Assembly: GCF_000498575.2 (NCBI RefSeq)
Contig: NZ_AWSQ01000004.1
Span: 454,865-518,864 of the forward strand
Length of the DNA stretch: 64,000 bases
DNA from: Pseudomonas taeanensis MS-3
Lineage (GTDB): Bacteria; Pseudomonadota; Gammaproteobacteria; Pseudomonadales; Pseudomonadaceae
Direction: 5' to 3'
Shown here one piece after another: positions 43,907 to 52,987 of this stretch (its first letter is position 1; the number at the start of each line of letters is the position of its first letter). Below the pieces are notes generated by a model that saw only the letters and a program-made list of their open reading frames with translations, did not search any database and was not told the DNA's origin. Position numbers and translations under genes: made by a program.

Positions 43907-44251
43907 TTAATGCAGTCCGAACTCAACTCTATCCCTATGGATCGGAGACTTGTACTGGCGTTCTGGCTGCTTAACTGTATCGCGCTCCTCACGCTCAGTT
44001 TGCATACCTGCCGCAGTAGGTTGCTCTTCGATTAGTTGAGCAAAGCCTTGGCTTGCATCCCGACTGTCTCGCATGGCTTCAAGCCGCTGCACCTGGTACT
44101 GCAGTAAACGATTACTACCTCCTTCCGCCAGCATTAAAACTGGCTCTTGAGTCAGTGATGGAACCGAGGTGTTGGCTGCCAGTCCAGGTGTAGCGGCAGC
44201 AAACATCACCAAGAGGCCGCTGAAGGCCGTCATATAGAATGTGGATTTCAT
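43907..44251 (-). CDS. Small secreted protein of unknown function
   Basis: 114 residues from ATG 44251, with TTGGAGG 8 bp upstream. The signal peptide ends around PGLAAN. The mature part is polar with many Gln, Arg and Glu residues (LLQYQVQRLEAMRDSRDASQGF; QTEREERDTVKQPERQYKSPIHRDR). No family recognised; probably periplasmic. Confidence 0.65.
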   Translation of the reverse strand: MKSTFYMTAFSGLLVMFAAATPGLAANTSVPSLTQEPVLMLAEGGSNRLLQYQVQRLEAMRDSRDASQGFAQLIEEQPTAAGMQTEREERDTVKQPERQYKSPIHRDRVEFGLH

Positions 44252-44559
44252 AGCGTCATCCTCCAAAATCACCTGTTCGCCAAAATAAGACGAACAGCCA
44301 AAGGCTTTGTTACAGAGGATTTGGTGAGGGAGGCCGAGCGGCGCTACCGACTGTCAGCGCATAGCCGGGCTAGATTGAAGCCGTTTAGCGATGTGGGGAA
44401 CGCGGTATAGGTGGGTGATGCCGAAGAGTGGATACTGCGTTTCATGGATGGGCAACACCGCAGGGGTAGCTAAACCTTACGGGTAGCTATCAGTACCGGG
44501 TTGACTCCGAGACGGCGTAGTCAGACGTCACGCGAACAGGCTCAACTGCTCGATCATCT
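44252..44559. other. Intergenic region, nothing recognised
   Basis: About 310 bp between the small secreted protein gene and the channel gene; I see no gene, repeat or hairpin to report. Confidence 0.5.
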
Positions 44560-45183
44560 TCAGTCGCGATCCAGCAAATGGAAGCGCGGCAGCGAAAAGT
44601 GCCAGCGAATCGCCGCCAGACGGATAAACAACACCACCAGCATGGCGATCCCCGTATCCAGCCAGGGCGGCGTGTCCAACGCACGCAGGCCGATAAACGC
44701 CAGGGCGCCGGCAATACAGGCGGTGGCATAGATTTCCTTGCGGAAAATCAGCGGGATTTCGTTGCAGATGACATCGCGCATCACCCCGCCGGCCACGCCA
44801 GTCATTACCCCCATGATCACCGCCGTGCTGAGGGGCACGTTGTGCTGCAAAGCCACCTCAGTGCCGATCACCGTAAACACCGCGAGGCCAAAGGCATCGG
44901 CAATCAACAAGCCTTTTTCATGAATGGGTTGGGTCAATTGCACCCATAGCACCGTCCCGACGGCCGCCAAGGATGCCACGACAATATAGGTATCGTCGCG
45001 AATCCAGCTGACCGGATGGTTGTTGAGGATCACATCGCGCAGGGTGCCACCACCCAGCGCGGTGATCACGGCAATCACCAGAACCCCGAACAGGTCCATG
45101 GATTTGCGCCCGGCCATCAGCGCACCGGTGATGGCGAAGACCGCAACGCCGAACAGGTCGGCGAAGTAGAAGAGCTGAACCAT
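44560..45183 (-). CDS. TRIC/UPF0126-family membrane protein (YicG-like)
   Basis: 207 residues from ATG 45183 (GAAGG upstream). Seven hydrophobic helices in two homologous halves, each with a GGxxRD motif: GGGTLRDVILNNHPV and GGVMRDVICNEIPLIF. Prokaryotic TRIC homologues are trimeric K+/cation channels, and some UPF0126 members are linked to glycine uptake. It starts 7 bp after the glutathione reductase stop, so the two form an operon. Confidence 0.88.
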   Translation of the reverse strand: MVQLFYFADLFGVAVFAITGALMAGRKSMDLFGVLVIAVITALGGGTLRDVILNNHPVSWIRDDTYIVVASLAAVGTVLWVQLTQPIHEKGLLIADAFGLAVFTVIGTEVALQHNVPLSTAVIMGVMTGVAGGVMRDVICNEIPLIFRKEIYATACIAGALAFIGLRALDTPPWLDTGIAMLVVLFIRLAAIRWHFSLPRFHLLDRD

Positions 45184-45190
45184 GCGGCCT

Positions 45191-46549
45191 TCAGGATGCG
45201 ACAGGGGTGCGCATGGTAACAAACTCCTCTGCGGCGGTTGGATGCACACCAATGGTGTCGTCGAAGGTTTGCTTAGTCGCCCCGGCTTTCAGCGCCACGG
45301 CCAGCCCCTGAATGATTTCACCGGCGTCTGGGCCGACCAGGTGGCAACCCAATACCCGGTCGCTGTCGGCATCCACCACCAGTTTCATCAGAGTGCGCTC
45401 CTGGCACTCGGTGAGCGTCAGCTTCATCGGTCGGAAACGGCTCTCATACACCTCGACCGAGTGCCCAGCGGACTTCGCCTGCTCCTCGCTAAGGCCGACG
45501 GTGCCGATATTGGGCAGACTGAATACCGCAGTCGGGATCGTCTGATAGTCGACCGCACGGTACTCTTCCGGCTTGAACAACTGCCGCGCCACCGCCATGC
45601 CCTCGGCCAGCGCAACCGGGGTTAGCTGCACGCGGCCGATGACATCGCCAATCGCCAGAATCGATGGCGACGTAGTCCGGTAATGCTCATCGACCCGGAT
45701 AGAGCCGTCGTCATCCAACTCGACGGAGGTATTCTCCAGCCCCAGGTTATCCAGCATCGGCCGCCGGCCGGTGGCGTAGAAGATACAATCGGCATGCATC
45801 ACACGGCCGTCCTGCAAGGTAGCCTGCAGGCTGCCGTCGGCCTGTTTGTCGATGCGCTCGATATCGCTGTTGAACTGCAAGTCCACCCCGCGCTTAGTCA
45901 GTTCCTCGCGCAGATGTTGGCGCACGGCACCATCGAAGCCCCGCAGGAACAACTCTCTGCGGTATAACAGTGAGGTTTCGGCACCCAGGCCATGGAAAAT
46001 AGAGGCGAACTCGACGGCGATGTAGCCACCGCCAACCACCAGCACGCGCTTGGGCAACTGCTTGAGGAAGAATGCCTCGTTCGAGGTGATCGCATGCTCG
46101 CTGCCTGGGAAATCAGGGATGAACGGCCAACCGCCGGTGGCTATCAGGATGTGCTTGGCGCTGTAACGCTGACCATCGAGCTCGACGCTGTGCTCGTCCA
46201 GCAGGCGTGCATGCCCCTCAAGTAAGGTCACTCCACTGTTGACCAGCAGATTGCGGTAGACGCCGTTGAGCCGCTCGATCTCACGATTCTTGTTGGCGAT
46301 CAGGGTCGGCCAATCGAATCCCGCCTCACCCAGCGACCAGCCAAAGCCCTGCGCCTGTTCGAAGTCTTCGGCGAAGTGCGCGCCATACACCAGCAGTTTT
46401 TTCGGCACGCAGCCGACATTCACGCAGGTACCGCCGAGGTAGCGGCTCTCGGCCACGGCCACGCGGGCACCGTAACCTGCGGCAAAACGCGCGGCGCGCA
46501 CACCGCCGGAACCGGCACCGATCACAAACAGGTCGAAATCATAGGTCAT
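45191..46549 (-). CDS. gor: Glutathione reductase
   Basis: 452 residues from ATG 46549 (AGGAGG upstream). FAD-binding GAGSGGVRAAR, the redox disulphide GGTCVNVGCVPKK, NADPH-binding GGGYIAVEFASIFHGLG, and the C-terminal HPTAAEEFVTM with the active-site His-Glu pair are all present. It reduces glutathione disulphide with NADPH in the cytoplasm. Confidence 0.96.
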   Translation of the reverse strand: MTYDFDLFVIGAGSGGVRAARFAAGYGARVAVAESRYLGGTCVNVGCVPKKLLVYGAHFAEDFEQAQGFGWSLGEAGFDWPTLIANKNREIERLNGVYRNLLVNSGVTLLEGHARLLDEHSVELDGQRYSAKHILIATGGWPFIPDFPGSEHAITSNEAFFLKQLPKRVLVVGGGYIAVEFASIFHGLGAETSLLYRRELFLRGFDGAVRQHLREELTKRGVDLQFNSDIERIDKQADGSLQATLQDGRVMHADCIFYATGRRPMLDNLGLENTSVELDDDGSIRVDEHYRTTSPSILAIGDVIGRVQLTPVALAEGMAVARQLFKPEEYRAVDYQTIPTAVFSLPNIGTVGLSEEQAKSAGHSVEVYESRFRPMKLTLTECQERTLMKLVVDADSDRVLGCHLVGPDAGEIIQGLAVALKAGATKQTFDDTIGVHPTAAEEFVTMRTPVAS

Positions 46550-46644
46550 GGGTAGCCTCCTAAGCAGGTCGTCAGCATAACCTAGAAACACCGAAATTCA
46601 GCCTTTGGGCCTAAGCTTGAGCCATGCATAACAGGAGAGTGACC

Positions 46645-47067
46645 ATGCGCCCTACCCTCACCCATTTGGCATTGCATGTCCCGGACCTGGACGCCTGCGT
46701 GGCCTTTTACACTGAATTTTGTGGCATGCAGGTGATTCATCAGCGCGCCGGCAAAGGCGCACGAATCGTCTGGATGGCCGAGCCCGGCAAGGAGCATGAG
46801 TTCATCTTCGTGATCATGCCGGGAGGCCAGGATCGCTGCCTGGCCGAGGACGATTACAGCCACTTCGGTTTTGCCGTGGCCAGTCGCGAGCAGGTCGATG
46901 AAGTTGCCGCCAAGGCCCAATTAGACGGGTGTTTGGTCTGGTCACCTCGCGATGAACCTTACCCAGTCGGCTACTACTGCGGGCTACGCGACCCGGCCGG
47001 CAACTACGTCGAATTCAGCTACGGCCAACCGCTGGGTCCGGGCTCACAGGCGATGCCAATACCCTGA
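46645..47067 (+). CDS. VOC-family (glyoxalase-like) protein
   Basis: 140 residues from ATG 46645 (AGGAGAG upstream). Two beta-alpha-beta-beta-beta units: the first begins THLALHVPDLDACVAFYTEFCGMQV, the second HFGFAVASREQVDEVAAKA, ending in the metal-site strand GNYVEFSYGQPLG. It has a His and Glu suited to metal binding. It could be a lactoylglutathione lyase or resistance-type VOC protein; proximity to gor fits glutathione chemistry but does not prove it. Confidence 0.82.
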   Translation: MRPTLTHLALHVPDLDACVAFYTEFCGMQVIHQRAGKGARIVWMAEPGKEHEFIFVIMPGGQDRCLAEDDYSHFGFAVASREQVDEVAAKAQLDGCLVWSPRDEPYPVGYYCGLRDPAGNYVEFSYGQPLGPGSQAMPIP

Positions 47068-47071
47068 ATGT

Positions 47072-47098
47072 GAAAAGCCACCCGAAGGTGGCTTTTAC
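47072..47098. terminator. Bidirectional terminator between VOC gene and galU
   Basis: AAAAGCCACC, loop CGAA, GGTGGCTTTT, with T-runs in both directions. Confidence 0.88.
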
Positions 47099-47114
47099 TG
47101 TGTCGCGGCCTGAC

Positions 47115-47954
47115 TCAGTAAGCCTTACCGGGCTTATAGAGGTGCTCGAAGCAGAAGTTGGTGGCTTCAATATAACCCTCTGCGCCACCGCAGTCGAAGC
47201 GCTGACCCTTGAACTTATAGGCCAGTACGCAGCCATCCTGCGCTTGCTTCATCAGGGCATCGGTGATCTGGATCTCACCGCCTTTGCCCGGCGGGGTTTG
47301 CTCGATCAGCTCGAAGATATCCGGCGTCAGTATGTAGCGACCGATAATCGCCAGGTTGGACGGTGCATCTTCCGGCTTGGGCTTCTCGACCATGCTGTTG
47401 ACCCGGTAGATGTCATCCCGAATCATCTCGCCAGAAATGACACCGTATTTGTGTGTCTCTTCCGGTGGGACTTCCTGAATGGCGACGATCGAACAGCGGA
47501 ACTGCTTGTACAGCTTGACCATCTGGGTCAGTACGCCGTCACCCTCCAGATTCAGGCACAAGTCATCAGCCAGCACTACGGCAAAAGCTTCGTCACCGAT
47601 CAGCGGGCGAGCGCAAAGAATCGCATGGCCGAGACCTTTCATTTCGACCTGACGGGTGTAAGAAAAACTGCACTCATCGATCAGACGACGGATACCAACC
47701 AGGTACTTTTCCTTGTCGGTATCGCGAATCTGGTGCTCCAGCTCATAGCTGATATCGAAGTGATCTTCCAGCGAGCGTTTGCCACGGCCTGTAACCATGG
47801 AGATTTCCGTCAGCCCAGCATCCAGCGCTTCTTCGACGCCGTACTGGATCAACGGCTTGTTCACCACCGGCAGCATTTCCTTGGGCATGGCCTTGGTTGC
47901 TGGCAAAAAACGTGTGCCGTAACCGGCAGCGGGGAACAAGCATTTCTTAATCAT
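47115..47954 (-). CDS. galU: UTP-glucose-1-phosphate uridylyltransferase
   Basis: 279 residues from ATG 47954 (AAGGAG upstream); an upstream in-frame extension to 48119 is not supported. The nucleotidyltransferase N-terminus FPAAGYGTRFLPATKAMPKEMLP is complete, with the later VEKPKPEDAPSNLAIIGRY and GGEIQITDA. It makes UDP-glucose for LPS, exopolysaccharide and osmoprotectants. Confidence 0.97.
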   Translation of the reverse strand: MIKKCLFPAAGYGTRFLPATKAMPKEMLPVVNKPLIQYGVEEALDAGLTEISMVTGRGKRSLEDHFDISYELEHQIRDTDKEKYLVGIRRLIDECSFSYTRQVEMKGLGHAILCARPLIGDEAFAVVLADDLCLNLEGDGVLTQMVKLYKQFRCSIVAIQEVPPEETHKYGVISGEMIRDDIYRVNSMVEKPKPEDAPSNLAIIGRYILTPDIFELIEQTPPGKGGEIQITDALMKQAQDGCVLAYKFKGQRFDCGGAEGYIEATNFCFEHLYKPGKAY

Positions 47955-48353
47955 GGGACTCCTTAACAGGGAAAAATGCCCGTGCAGTCTATCAGGCGTC
48001 ACACACCTTACAACTTTACGGCCTCGCTCTGCCGATACAGCCCTAGAGGAAACCCAGTTCGGTGGAGTGTTTGCCGGCCTAGAAATTTGGGACTTTCCGC
48101 AGCACCAAGGCATGCACATCGAACGGCCTATTCAGGCAATGTCCGCTTGGGAAACGGTGGATTGCATAAAGCAAAATGTAGGGGCGGATCAAGCTTACCG
48201 CTCTGCACGACGGGCACGCAGGCACTGCCTAGCCTAAACGGCCGACCAAGGCTGCAGGAAATTCTGCGCCAACTATAGTCATATTCCAGAAGCACACTCT
48301 ATGATTGCTTACGGCAAACAGCCAGCATCGAGCAGGCTTCGGAAGGGAGCACC
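47955..48353. other. Intergenic region between galU and the HD-GYP gene
   Basis: About 400 bp between divergent genes; it presumably holds both promoters. I see no gene or strong repeat. Confidence 0.5.
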
Positions 48354-49589
48354 ATGGAAATAAGTTCGCTGCCAAACACCATCAAAATTGCGGTTGGTGA
48401 TTTGACCATTGGCATGTACGTCGCCGAACTGGATCGCCCCTGGACAGAGACCCCCTTCCTCTTCCAGGGATTCCTCATTCGTGAACAGCAAGAGCTCAGC
48501 CTTCTTCAAGAGCATTGCCAGTCCGTTTGGGTCGACGCCAGGCAGTCGACCAGTAACAGTGCACAACAACTGAGTCAGCTGCGTTCGCCAGCAAAACTTG
48601 AGGCAGTAGTCGCCAAGGTCAAATTCGACTCTGCGATGCGGCAGGCACAACCTATCTGGCAGGCGGCACAAGAGTCATCTCTGCGCATCCTTAATGCCGT
48701 CAAACTGGGTCATGAACTCGATGTTGCGACCGTCAAGGCGGTGGTCAAGGAGTGTGTCGAACACATCCTGGAAAATCCTTCGGCCATGCTTTGGCTCGCG
48801 CGAATCAAGGACAGCGATGAATACACCGCAGAACACTGCTTGCGCGTGGGGATTCTCGCGATCGCATTGGGGCGTGAGCTGGGCCTGATGCCGCTTGAGC
48901 TTGAGCAGGTGGGTATTTGTGGCATGCTCCACGATGTCGGAAAGCTCAAGATACCCGATGAAATCCTCAACAAGCCTGGCAAGCTGACCGAGGACGAATT
49001 CACCATCATGCGGCGGCACGCGATCGAAGGCCGCAAACTGCTCCTGGCCAACGGACAGACGCCCCCTGCTGCGGTCGATGTCGCTTATAGCCATCATGAA
49101 CGCATGGATGGTGGCGGCTATCCCCGAGGATTGAAGGCGAATCAGATACCCTATTTTGCCAAGATCATCGCAGTGGTTGACGCGTACGATGCGATCAATA
49201 GCGACCGTGTCTACAGCAAGGGGCGATCCACCATGGAGTCGTTGCGTATCCTCTTCGAGGCGAGCAATAGCCAATTCGATGAGGAAATCGTTCTCGCCTT
49301 CATCCGTATGATCGGCATATTTCCACCTGGGGAGATCGTCGAGTTGACCAATGGTGAAGTGGCGATCATCACCGCCTGCTCACCTGAGCACAAACTCAAG
49401 CCCCGACTGCTGCTTGTACTCGATTGCAATAAGCAGCCGTGCACTCCCAGGGTCATCGATTTGCAGAAAAACCCTTGCGACGAAACCGGTCTCCCCTATC
49501 GAGTCCATGAAGTCCACCAAGCAGGCGCCTTCGATATCGATATCGAGGCCTATCGGATTAAGGGGCTGATCATCCCTGGCCATCTCTGA
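48354..49589 (+). CDS. HD-GYP cyclic-di-GMP phosphodiesterase
   Basis: 411 residues. An N-terminal DUF3391 domain (about 10-130; KIAVGDLTIGMYVAELDRPW) precedes an HD-GYP domain: EHCLRVG, LHDVGKLKIPDEILNKPGKL, HHERMDGGGYPRGL (GYP as GGYPRG) and VVDAYDAINSDRVY. Residues for metal binding are in place, so it should hydrolyse c-di-GMP to pGpG or GMP. No membrane or receiver domain. Confidence 0.93.
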   Translation: MEISSLPNTIKIAVGDLTIGMYVAELDRPWTETPFLFQGFLIREQQELSLLQEHCQSVWVDARQSTSNSAQQLSQLRSPAKLEAVVAKVKFDSAMRQAQPIWQAAQESSLRILNAVKLGHELDVATVKAVVKECVEHILENPSAMLWLARIKDSDEYTAEHCLRVGILAIALGRELGLMPLELEQVGICGMLHDVGKLKIPDEILNKPGKLTEDEFTIMRRHAIEGRKLLLANGQTPPAAVDVAYSHHERMDGGGYPRGLKANQIPYFAKIIAVVDAYDAINSDRVYSKGRSTMESLRILFEASNSQFDEEIVLAFIRMIGIFPPGEIVELTNGEVAIITACSPEHKLKPRLLLVLDCNKQPCTPRVIDLQKNPCDETGLPYRVHEVHQAGAFDIDIEAYRIKGLIIPGHL

Positions 49590-49965
49590 ACCTAGGCTTG
49601 CTCGGCTCTACGCTCCGGGTGCTCATTGTTGTGGCTCAATCACTCTGCCCCCCCGATAGGGCGTTAAGCTTCGTCCAGCCTTGAGCTACTCAGCCCGCTC
49701 GCAGCATCTCAAAACCCTTGCCCGTCAAACAGCGTGCAGTCCTTGTCTCTAGGCTTTGCAGCCTTGCATTTCGGGTCTGCGAGTGGCGTTACAATGCGAA
49801 CTATATGCATACGATTTACGTCGGCCCATGCGCACCCCAAGACGCATCCTTATAGTCAGGAGCAGTACAGGATCATTCGAAAACATACGGGCACAAAAAA
49901 ACCGGCTTCAGGGGCCGGTTTTAGTGGGTTTCAGGTTCACTGGGGAACATCTGAAATCATGTACA
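49590..49965. other. Intergenic region between HD-GYP gene and tRNA-Leu
   Basis: About 375 bp. It contains the tRNA-Leu terminator (49894-49923). No gene is seen. Confidence 0.55.
49894..49923 (-). terminator. Terminator of tRNA-Leu
   Basis: On the minus strand AACCGGCC, short loop, GCCGGTT and a T7 run, about 45 bp after the tRNA. Confidence 0.85.
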
Positions 49966-50052
49966 TGGTGCCCGAAGCCGGAATCGAACCGGCACGAGGT
50001 TACCCTCGAGGGATTTTAAGTCCCTTGCGTCTACCGATTTCGCCATTCGGGC
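49966..50052 (-). tRNA. tRNA-Leu (anticodon UAA)
   Basis: 87 nt including an encoded CCA. Acceptor GCCCGAA pairs with TTCGGGC; the anticodon loop is CTTAAAA; there is a long variable arm (CGAGGGTAACCTCG) as expected for Leu; the T-loop is TTCGATT. Confidence 0.97.
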
Positions 50053-50077
50053 GGTAGAGCGATACTGCGAGGCCTGG

Positions 50078-50106
50078 ACTATATACAGCCCTTGCGTGCC
50101 TCGCAA
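50078..50106 (-). promoter_or_regulatory. Promoter of tRNA-Leu
   Basis: On the minus strand TTGCGA (50106-50101), exactly 17 bp, TATAGT (50083-50078), about 25 bp before the tRNA-Leu 5' end. So this tRNA does not depend on read-through from the upstream tRNA genes or the island. Confidence 0.7.
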
Positions 50107-50122
50107 GGCTTCCAGCTTGTAA

Positions 50123-50160
50123 TAAAAAAGCCTCGTAAATCATTGATCTACGAGGCTTTT
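50123..50160 (-). terminator. Original terminator downstream of tRNA-Cys
   Basis: AAAAGCCTCGTA pairs with TACGAGGCTTTT and continues into T6 on the minus strand. It directly abuts the left att repeat and would have ended tRNA-Cys transcription before the island integrated. Confidence 0.8.
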
Positions 50161-50210
50161 AAATTGGAGGCTGAGGTCGGAATCGAACCGGCGTTCACGG
50201 ATTTGCAATC
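50161..50210. repeat. Attachment site (left), 50-bp direct repeat
   Basis: Identical over 50 bp to 58103-58152. It covers the 3' half of tRNA-Cys from the anticodon to the CCA end plus a few bases. This copy lacks the tRNA 5' half, so it is the displaced chromosomal 3' end. Confidence 0.93.
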
Positions 50211-50259
50211 GATCCGCCACAGGGCTCAACTCGTCTAACTCGGGCCTTCCAGCCTCCAA

Positions 50260-50475
50260 CTAATTTCTGCTCGACCGCTGCTCGACAGTCAGGGGGCGCA
50301 TTGTGCCAACCACAATGGACTGTGGCAAGCGCGGCGGCACCCTCCCCTCGAAGACCCACTCCCTGCGCAGCACCTGCACGCTAACGCCCACCTCACACGG
50401 CCCCCACATCGCGTCGAGGGTCTTCTGGATTTCGTAGCAGGCGCCTCGGAGGGCGTAGTCGTTGGAGCTACGCAT
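50260..50475 (-). CDS. Small island protein of unknown function
   Basis: 71 codons from ATG 50475, overlapping the last base of the KilA-N gene stop (TGATG-type coupling). No family recognised. Its last codons (VEQRSSRN) are built from the TGCTCGAC iterons at the island's left end. Confidence 0.5.
   Translation of the reverse strand: MRSSNDYALRGACYEIQKTLDAMWGPCEVGVSVQVLRREWVFEGRVPPRLPQSIVVGTMRPLTVEQRSSRN
50268..50286. repeat. Left-end 11-bp iterons (two TGCTCGAC units)
   Basis: TGCTCGAC at 50268 and 50279, spaced 11 bp. The same unit forms a five-unit array at the right end (57952-58003). Probable recombinase arm-type binding sites. Confidence 0.65.
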
Positions 50476-51182
50476 CAGATCAACCCCATCAGCAGTGCCG
50501 CGTGGTCGAGCGCTTCGCGGGTGTAGACGTTGACCTGGACCTCGCGCCCGATGGCAGGCAGGAAGCGGGACTGCTTGGTGACCTCGACGCCTTGGCTCAG
50601 GGAGTAGCCCTTGGCGTACTTGGACAGCTTGATGCGGTCGCTGTGGCTCAGGTACAGGTGCGACAGGGCGCGATACTCATCGACGGTCAGGAAGTTCAGC
50701 TCCTGGGCCATCTCCTTGTTCTCGGCGGTGAGCTTCTGGTTCTCCTGGGCCAGCTTCTCGGCTTGCTCCAGGGCGGCTACCAGCTCACGGGCGGTGTCGA
50801 GGTGGGTCGGGGCGAGCTTCGGTGCGGCTGCCTCAGGGGCGAACTCGACCTTGGCCTTCTTGCTCAGGATGTCGTCGATGACCGTGTCGCAGAACACGGC
50901 GAACTTGACGTCGAGCCAGCGGGCGAAGAAGACGGCCAGCTTGGGGTGACCCCAGGTGCCGACCATAGGAGACTTACCGTTGCCGGTCTTGGTGTTAATC
51001 ACTGGAATCCCAGGGACTAATTTCTCCAGCTCGTTGACGTACTCAGCGGTCCCGTCGTTGGCGAAGAAGTTGTCCATCCGCTTCCCGAAAGCCTTCGCGG
51101 CCTTGGTCATGTTGAAGTAGCCGTCTTCGCGGAAGCTGAAGGTCTGGCCGTTGTAGTCGCGGGTGATGATGGCGGTGGTCAT
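50475..51182 (-). CDS. KilA-N domain phage-type protein
   Basis: About 235 residues. AGGAGG lies 8 bp before the ATG at 51182; an ATG two codons earlier is also possible. The N-terminal KilA-N DNA-binding domain (about 1-100) shows REDGYFNMTKAAKAFGK and WGHPKLAVFFARWLDVKFAVF. A coiled-coil (EQAEKLAQENQKLTAENKEMAQEL) links to a C-terminal domain with a possible helix-turn-helix. These proteins occur in phages and islands as antirepressor-like regulators; the exact role is unknown. Confidence 0.85.
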   Translation of the reverse strand: MTTAIITRDYNGQTFSFREDGYFNMTKAAKAFGKRMDNFFANDGTAEYVNELEKLVPGIPVINTKTGNGKSPMVGTWGHPKLAVFFARWLDVKFAVFCDTVIDDILSKKAKVEFAPEAAAPKLAPTHLDTARELVAALEQAEKLAQENQKLTAENKEMAQELNFLTVDEYRALSHLYLSHSDRIKLSKYAKGYSLSQGVEVTKQSRFLPAIGREVQVNVYTREALDHAALLMGLI

Positions 51183-51195
51183 GGTCATCCCCTCC

Positions 51196-51396
51196 TCAGC
51201 CCAGCAGGTCTTTGATGCGGTCGGCGGTGCGTTCTGCCTGGGTGGCTTCCCCTTCCAGGGCGTCACTCTCAGCGGCCAACTGACGGGCCTTCTCGGTGTT
51301 CTCAGCGACCTTGGCGTGGTTGCGGCCGGCCAGCTCTTCCAACTGTTTGATGGTGGCGTTGAAGCCGCTCAGGATTAAAACGACAGGAGTAAGCAA
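51196..51396 (-). CDS. Short coiled-coil protein, start uncertain
   Basis: Up to 66 codons from a TTG at 51396, with no clear ribosome site. The product is a charged helix (QLEELAGRNHAKVAENTEKARQLAAESDALEGEA). It ends 14 bp before the KilA-N gene, so it is probably in the same operon. It may be truncated at the 5' end. Confidence 0.4.
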   Translation of the reverse strand: MLTPVVLILSGFNATIKQLEELAGRNHAKVAENTEKARQLAAESDALEGEATQAERTADRIKDLLG

Positions 51397-51669
51397 GTCC
51401 GTGACTTATTGGGCGCTGCCGGTCACGAAAGTAGGCCCGCCTCGATACCCGATAAGAAAATCAAAAGGCAGGACCGCTACTTCAATACACATCAACAGCC
51501 GTATGACCGACTAGGTGCAGCCGTAAGCAGTCTTGATGTTGATAGATAAACTACTTACGACTGAGCCATGGCCTCCCTAAGCCCCTCCGAGACTCGCTCA
51601 GGGGCAGCGGCCAGACGCCCATGGGGGCATCATCGGTAGGTCAAAGGGAGGGGTGGGTTGCTGTCGCGC

Positions 51670-52266
51670 TTAAATGGCCAATACTGGTGCTGGTTTGGCA
51701 TAACGAACGGCATAACGTGCGATTTCATACGGCAAATTGAGCTGGCGTCCTACCTCAGCAATAGAAAGACCTGAGGCGTGCAAGGCCTTTGCTAGGGAGC
51801 GCTGTTCAGCAGTGGTCTTGAAGAGACTGCGGCCTTGTTCTTTGCGTAGCTGATTAGCATGGAGGACGTTCTCTGACGGCGTGACCCACTCAAGGTTGCC
51901 GGCTGCATTGTTTCCGGGGTTGCCATCCTTGTGGTTCACCTGCGGCTTTCCTTCAGGGTTAGTTACGAAAGCGCGGGCAACCAGGATGTGCAGTAGCTGC
52001 GATTTTTTGAATGGTGGCCTACCAATGTTGACGTAGCAGTAACAGCCGCTGGCAGAAGACCCTGGCTTGAGCTGTGCTGGTGCCTTCCCTTTGAAGCTGA
52101 GGACGTGACCGTCTGCTGTGAAGGCATAGCCTGGGAAGTCAGCCAAGGTGCGCGCTGTGGAGCCCTGAAAGTCGAACTCAAAGACGGCTTCGGTGTTATC
52201 TAGCGGAAAACGGTAGACGATTGGGCTGGCAGTATTGCGGGGGGAGTTTGTTGCGATGGAAGTCAT
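51670..52266 (-). CDS. HNH endonuclease (NUMOD4-type, homing-like)
   Basis: 198 residues. A NUMOD4-like region (FPGYAFTADGHVLSFKG) is followed by the HNH motif VNHKDGNPGNNAAGNLEWVT with catalytic His and Asn residues, then a helix-turn-helix (SGLSIAEVGRQLNLPYEIARYAV). This is the architecture of phage HNH homing endonucleases. It is free-standing here, with no obvious intron. Confidence 0.88.
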   Translation of the reverse strand: MTSIATNSPRNTASPIVYRFPLDNTEAVFEFDFQGSTARTLADFPGYAFTADGHVLSFKGKAPAQLKPGSSASGCYCYVNIGRPPFKKSQLLHILVARAFVTNPEGKPQVNHKDGNPGNNAAGNLEWVTPSENVLHANQLRKEQGRSLFKTTAEQRSLAKALHASGLSIAEVGRQLNLPYEIARYAVRYAKPAPVLAI

Positions 52267-52432
52267 GGTTGGTAGAGGAGGATGTGCGGGAATGGGGAAA
52301 CCAACACACGCCCGGAGACCGCTCTGACATTGCGTCGAGTGAGCGAGAAGGCTGGTGCTGGGGTGTTATCGGCGTTGCTGAATGCAGTACGCGAGAGGGT
52401 TAGCAAGCGACGTGGATGCCGGAACCGTGGGG

Positions 52433-52987
52433 TTAGGCTGCTAGCTGAAGTTCGTCACCGAAGTGGGTGTCGAAGTCGTCGTCCAGCCAATCGGCCCCAA
52501 CTTGCAACTCTTGCATGAGTGCCGAAGGGATGCCTTTGAGGAGGTACGGCAAGGCTAGCTCGATTGCCGTCATGTAACGTCTGGCCTGACGCTCCTCAAG
52601 GAGTAAGAGAGTGCTGATGTTGGCTGTGCTGATGACCGGAAGGTGGTCGATAATGCGGACAAGCCTCTTCACTGATAGAGGAATGCTTCTCGCGTTGGCT
52701 CGATACCAGTCAAGGCGAGCAACACCTTGGAAGACGTCATCAGCCCAGGCCGGGTAGCCGTGACGCTGGTCAGTGGTTGCGGCAACGTGGCTGAAGACTC
52801 CGACAATCGGGTTGTCCAGCGCCCTGGGCTTGCGGCCTCGCTTTGCAGTCTTGTTGCTTGCAGCGCTCAACCTGACGAATCGCTCCTCAAGCTGGCGTGT
52901 GCGGGTTTCCAGTTTCTCATTCAGCGCAGCAAGATCGGGCGGTAATGGCAATTCAGATCCGAGTTTGCTGGTGTTGCGGTGGGGCAT
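52433..52987 (-). CDS. Island protein of unknown function
   Basis: 184 residues. The N-terminal third is a basic coiled-coil (LNEKLETRTRQLEERFVRL) ending in KRGRKPRA, an AT-hook-like stretch. The C-terminal part contains a possible helix-turn-helix (STLLLLEERQARRYMTAIELALPYL). It may bind DNA, but no family is recognised. Confidence 0.6.
   Translation of the reverse strand: MPHRNTSKLGSELPLPPDLAALNEKLETRTRQLEERFVRLSAASNKTAKRGRKPRALDNPIVGVFSHVAATTDQRHGYPAWADDVFQGVARLDWYRANARSIPLSVKRLVRIIDHLPVISTANISTLLLLEERQARRYMTAIELALPYLLKGIPSALMQELQVGADWLDDDFDTHFGDELQLAA

Noticed and set aside
50164..50259. Complete second tRNA at the left island end
   Set aside because: Only the 3' half matches tRNA-Cys. 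The 5' part makes an acceptor-like stem but no proper D or anticodon arm, so it is reported as an att fragment only.
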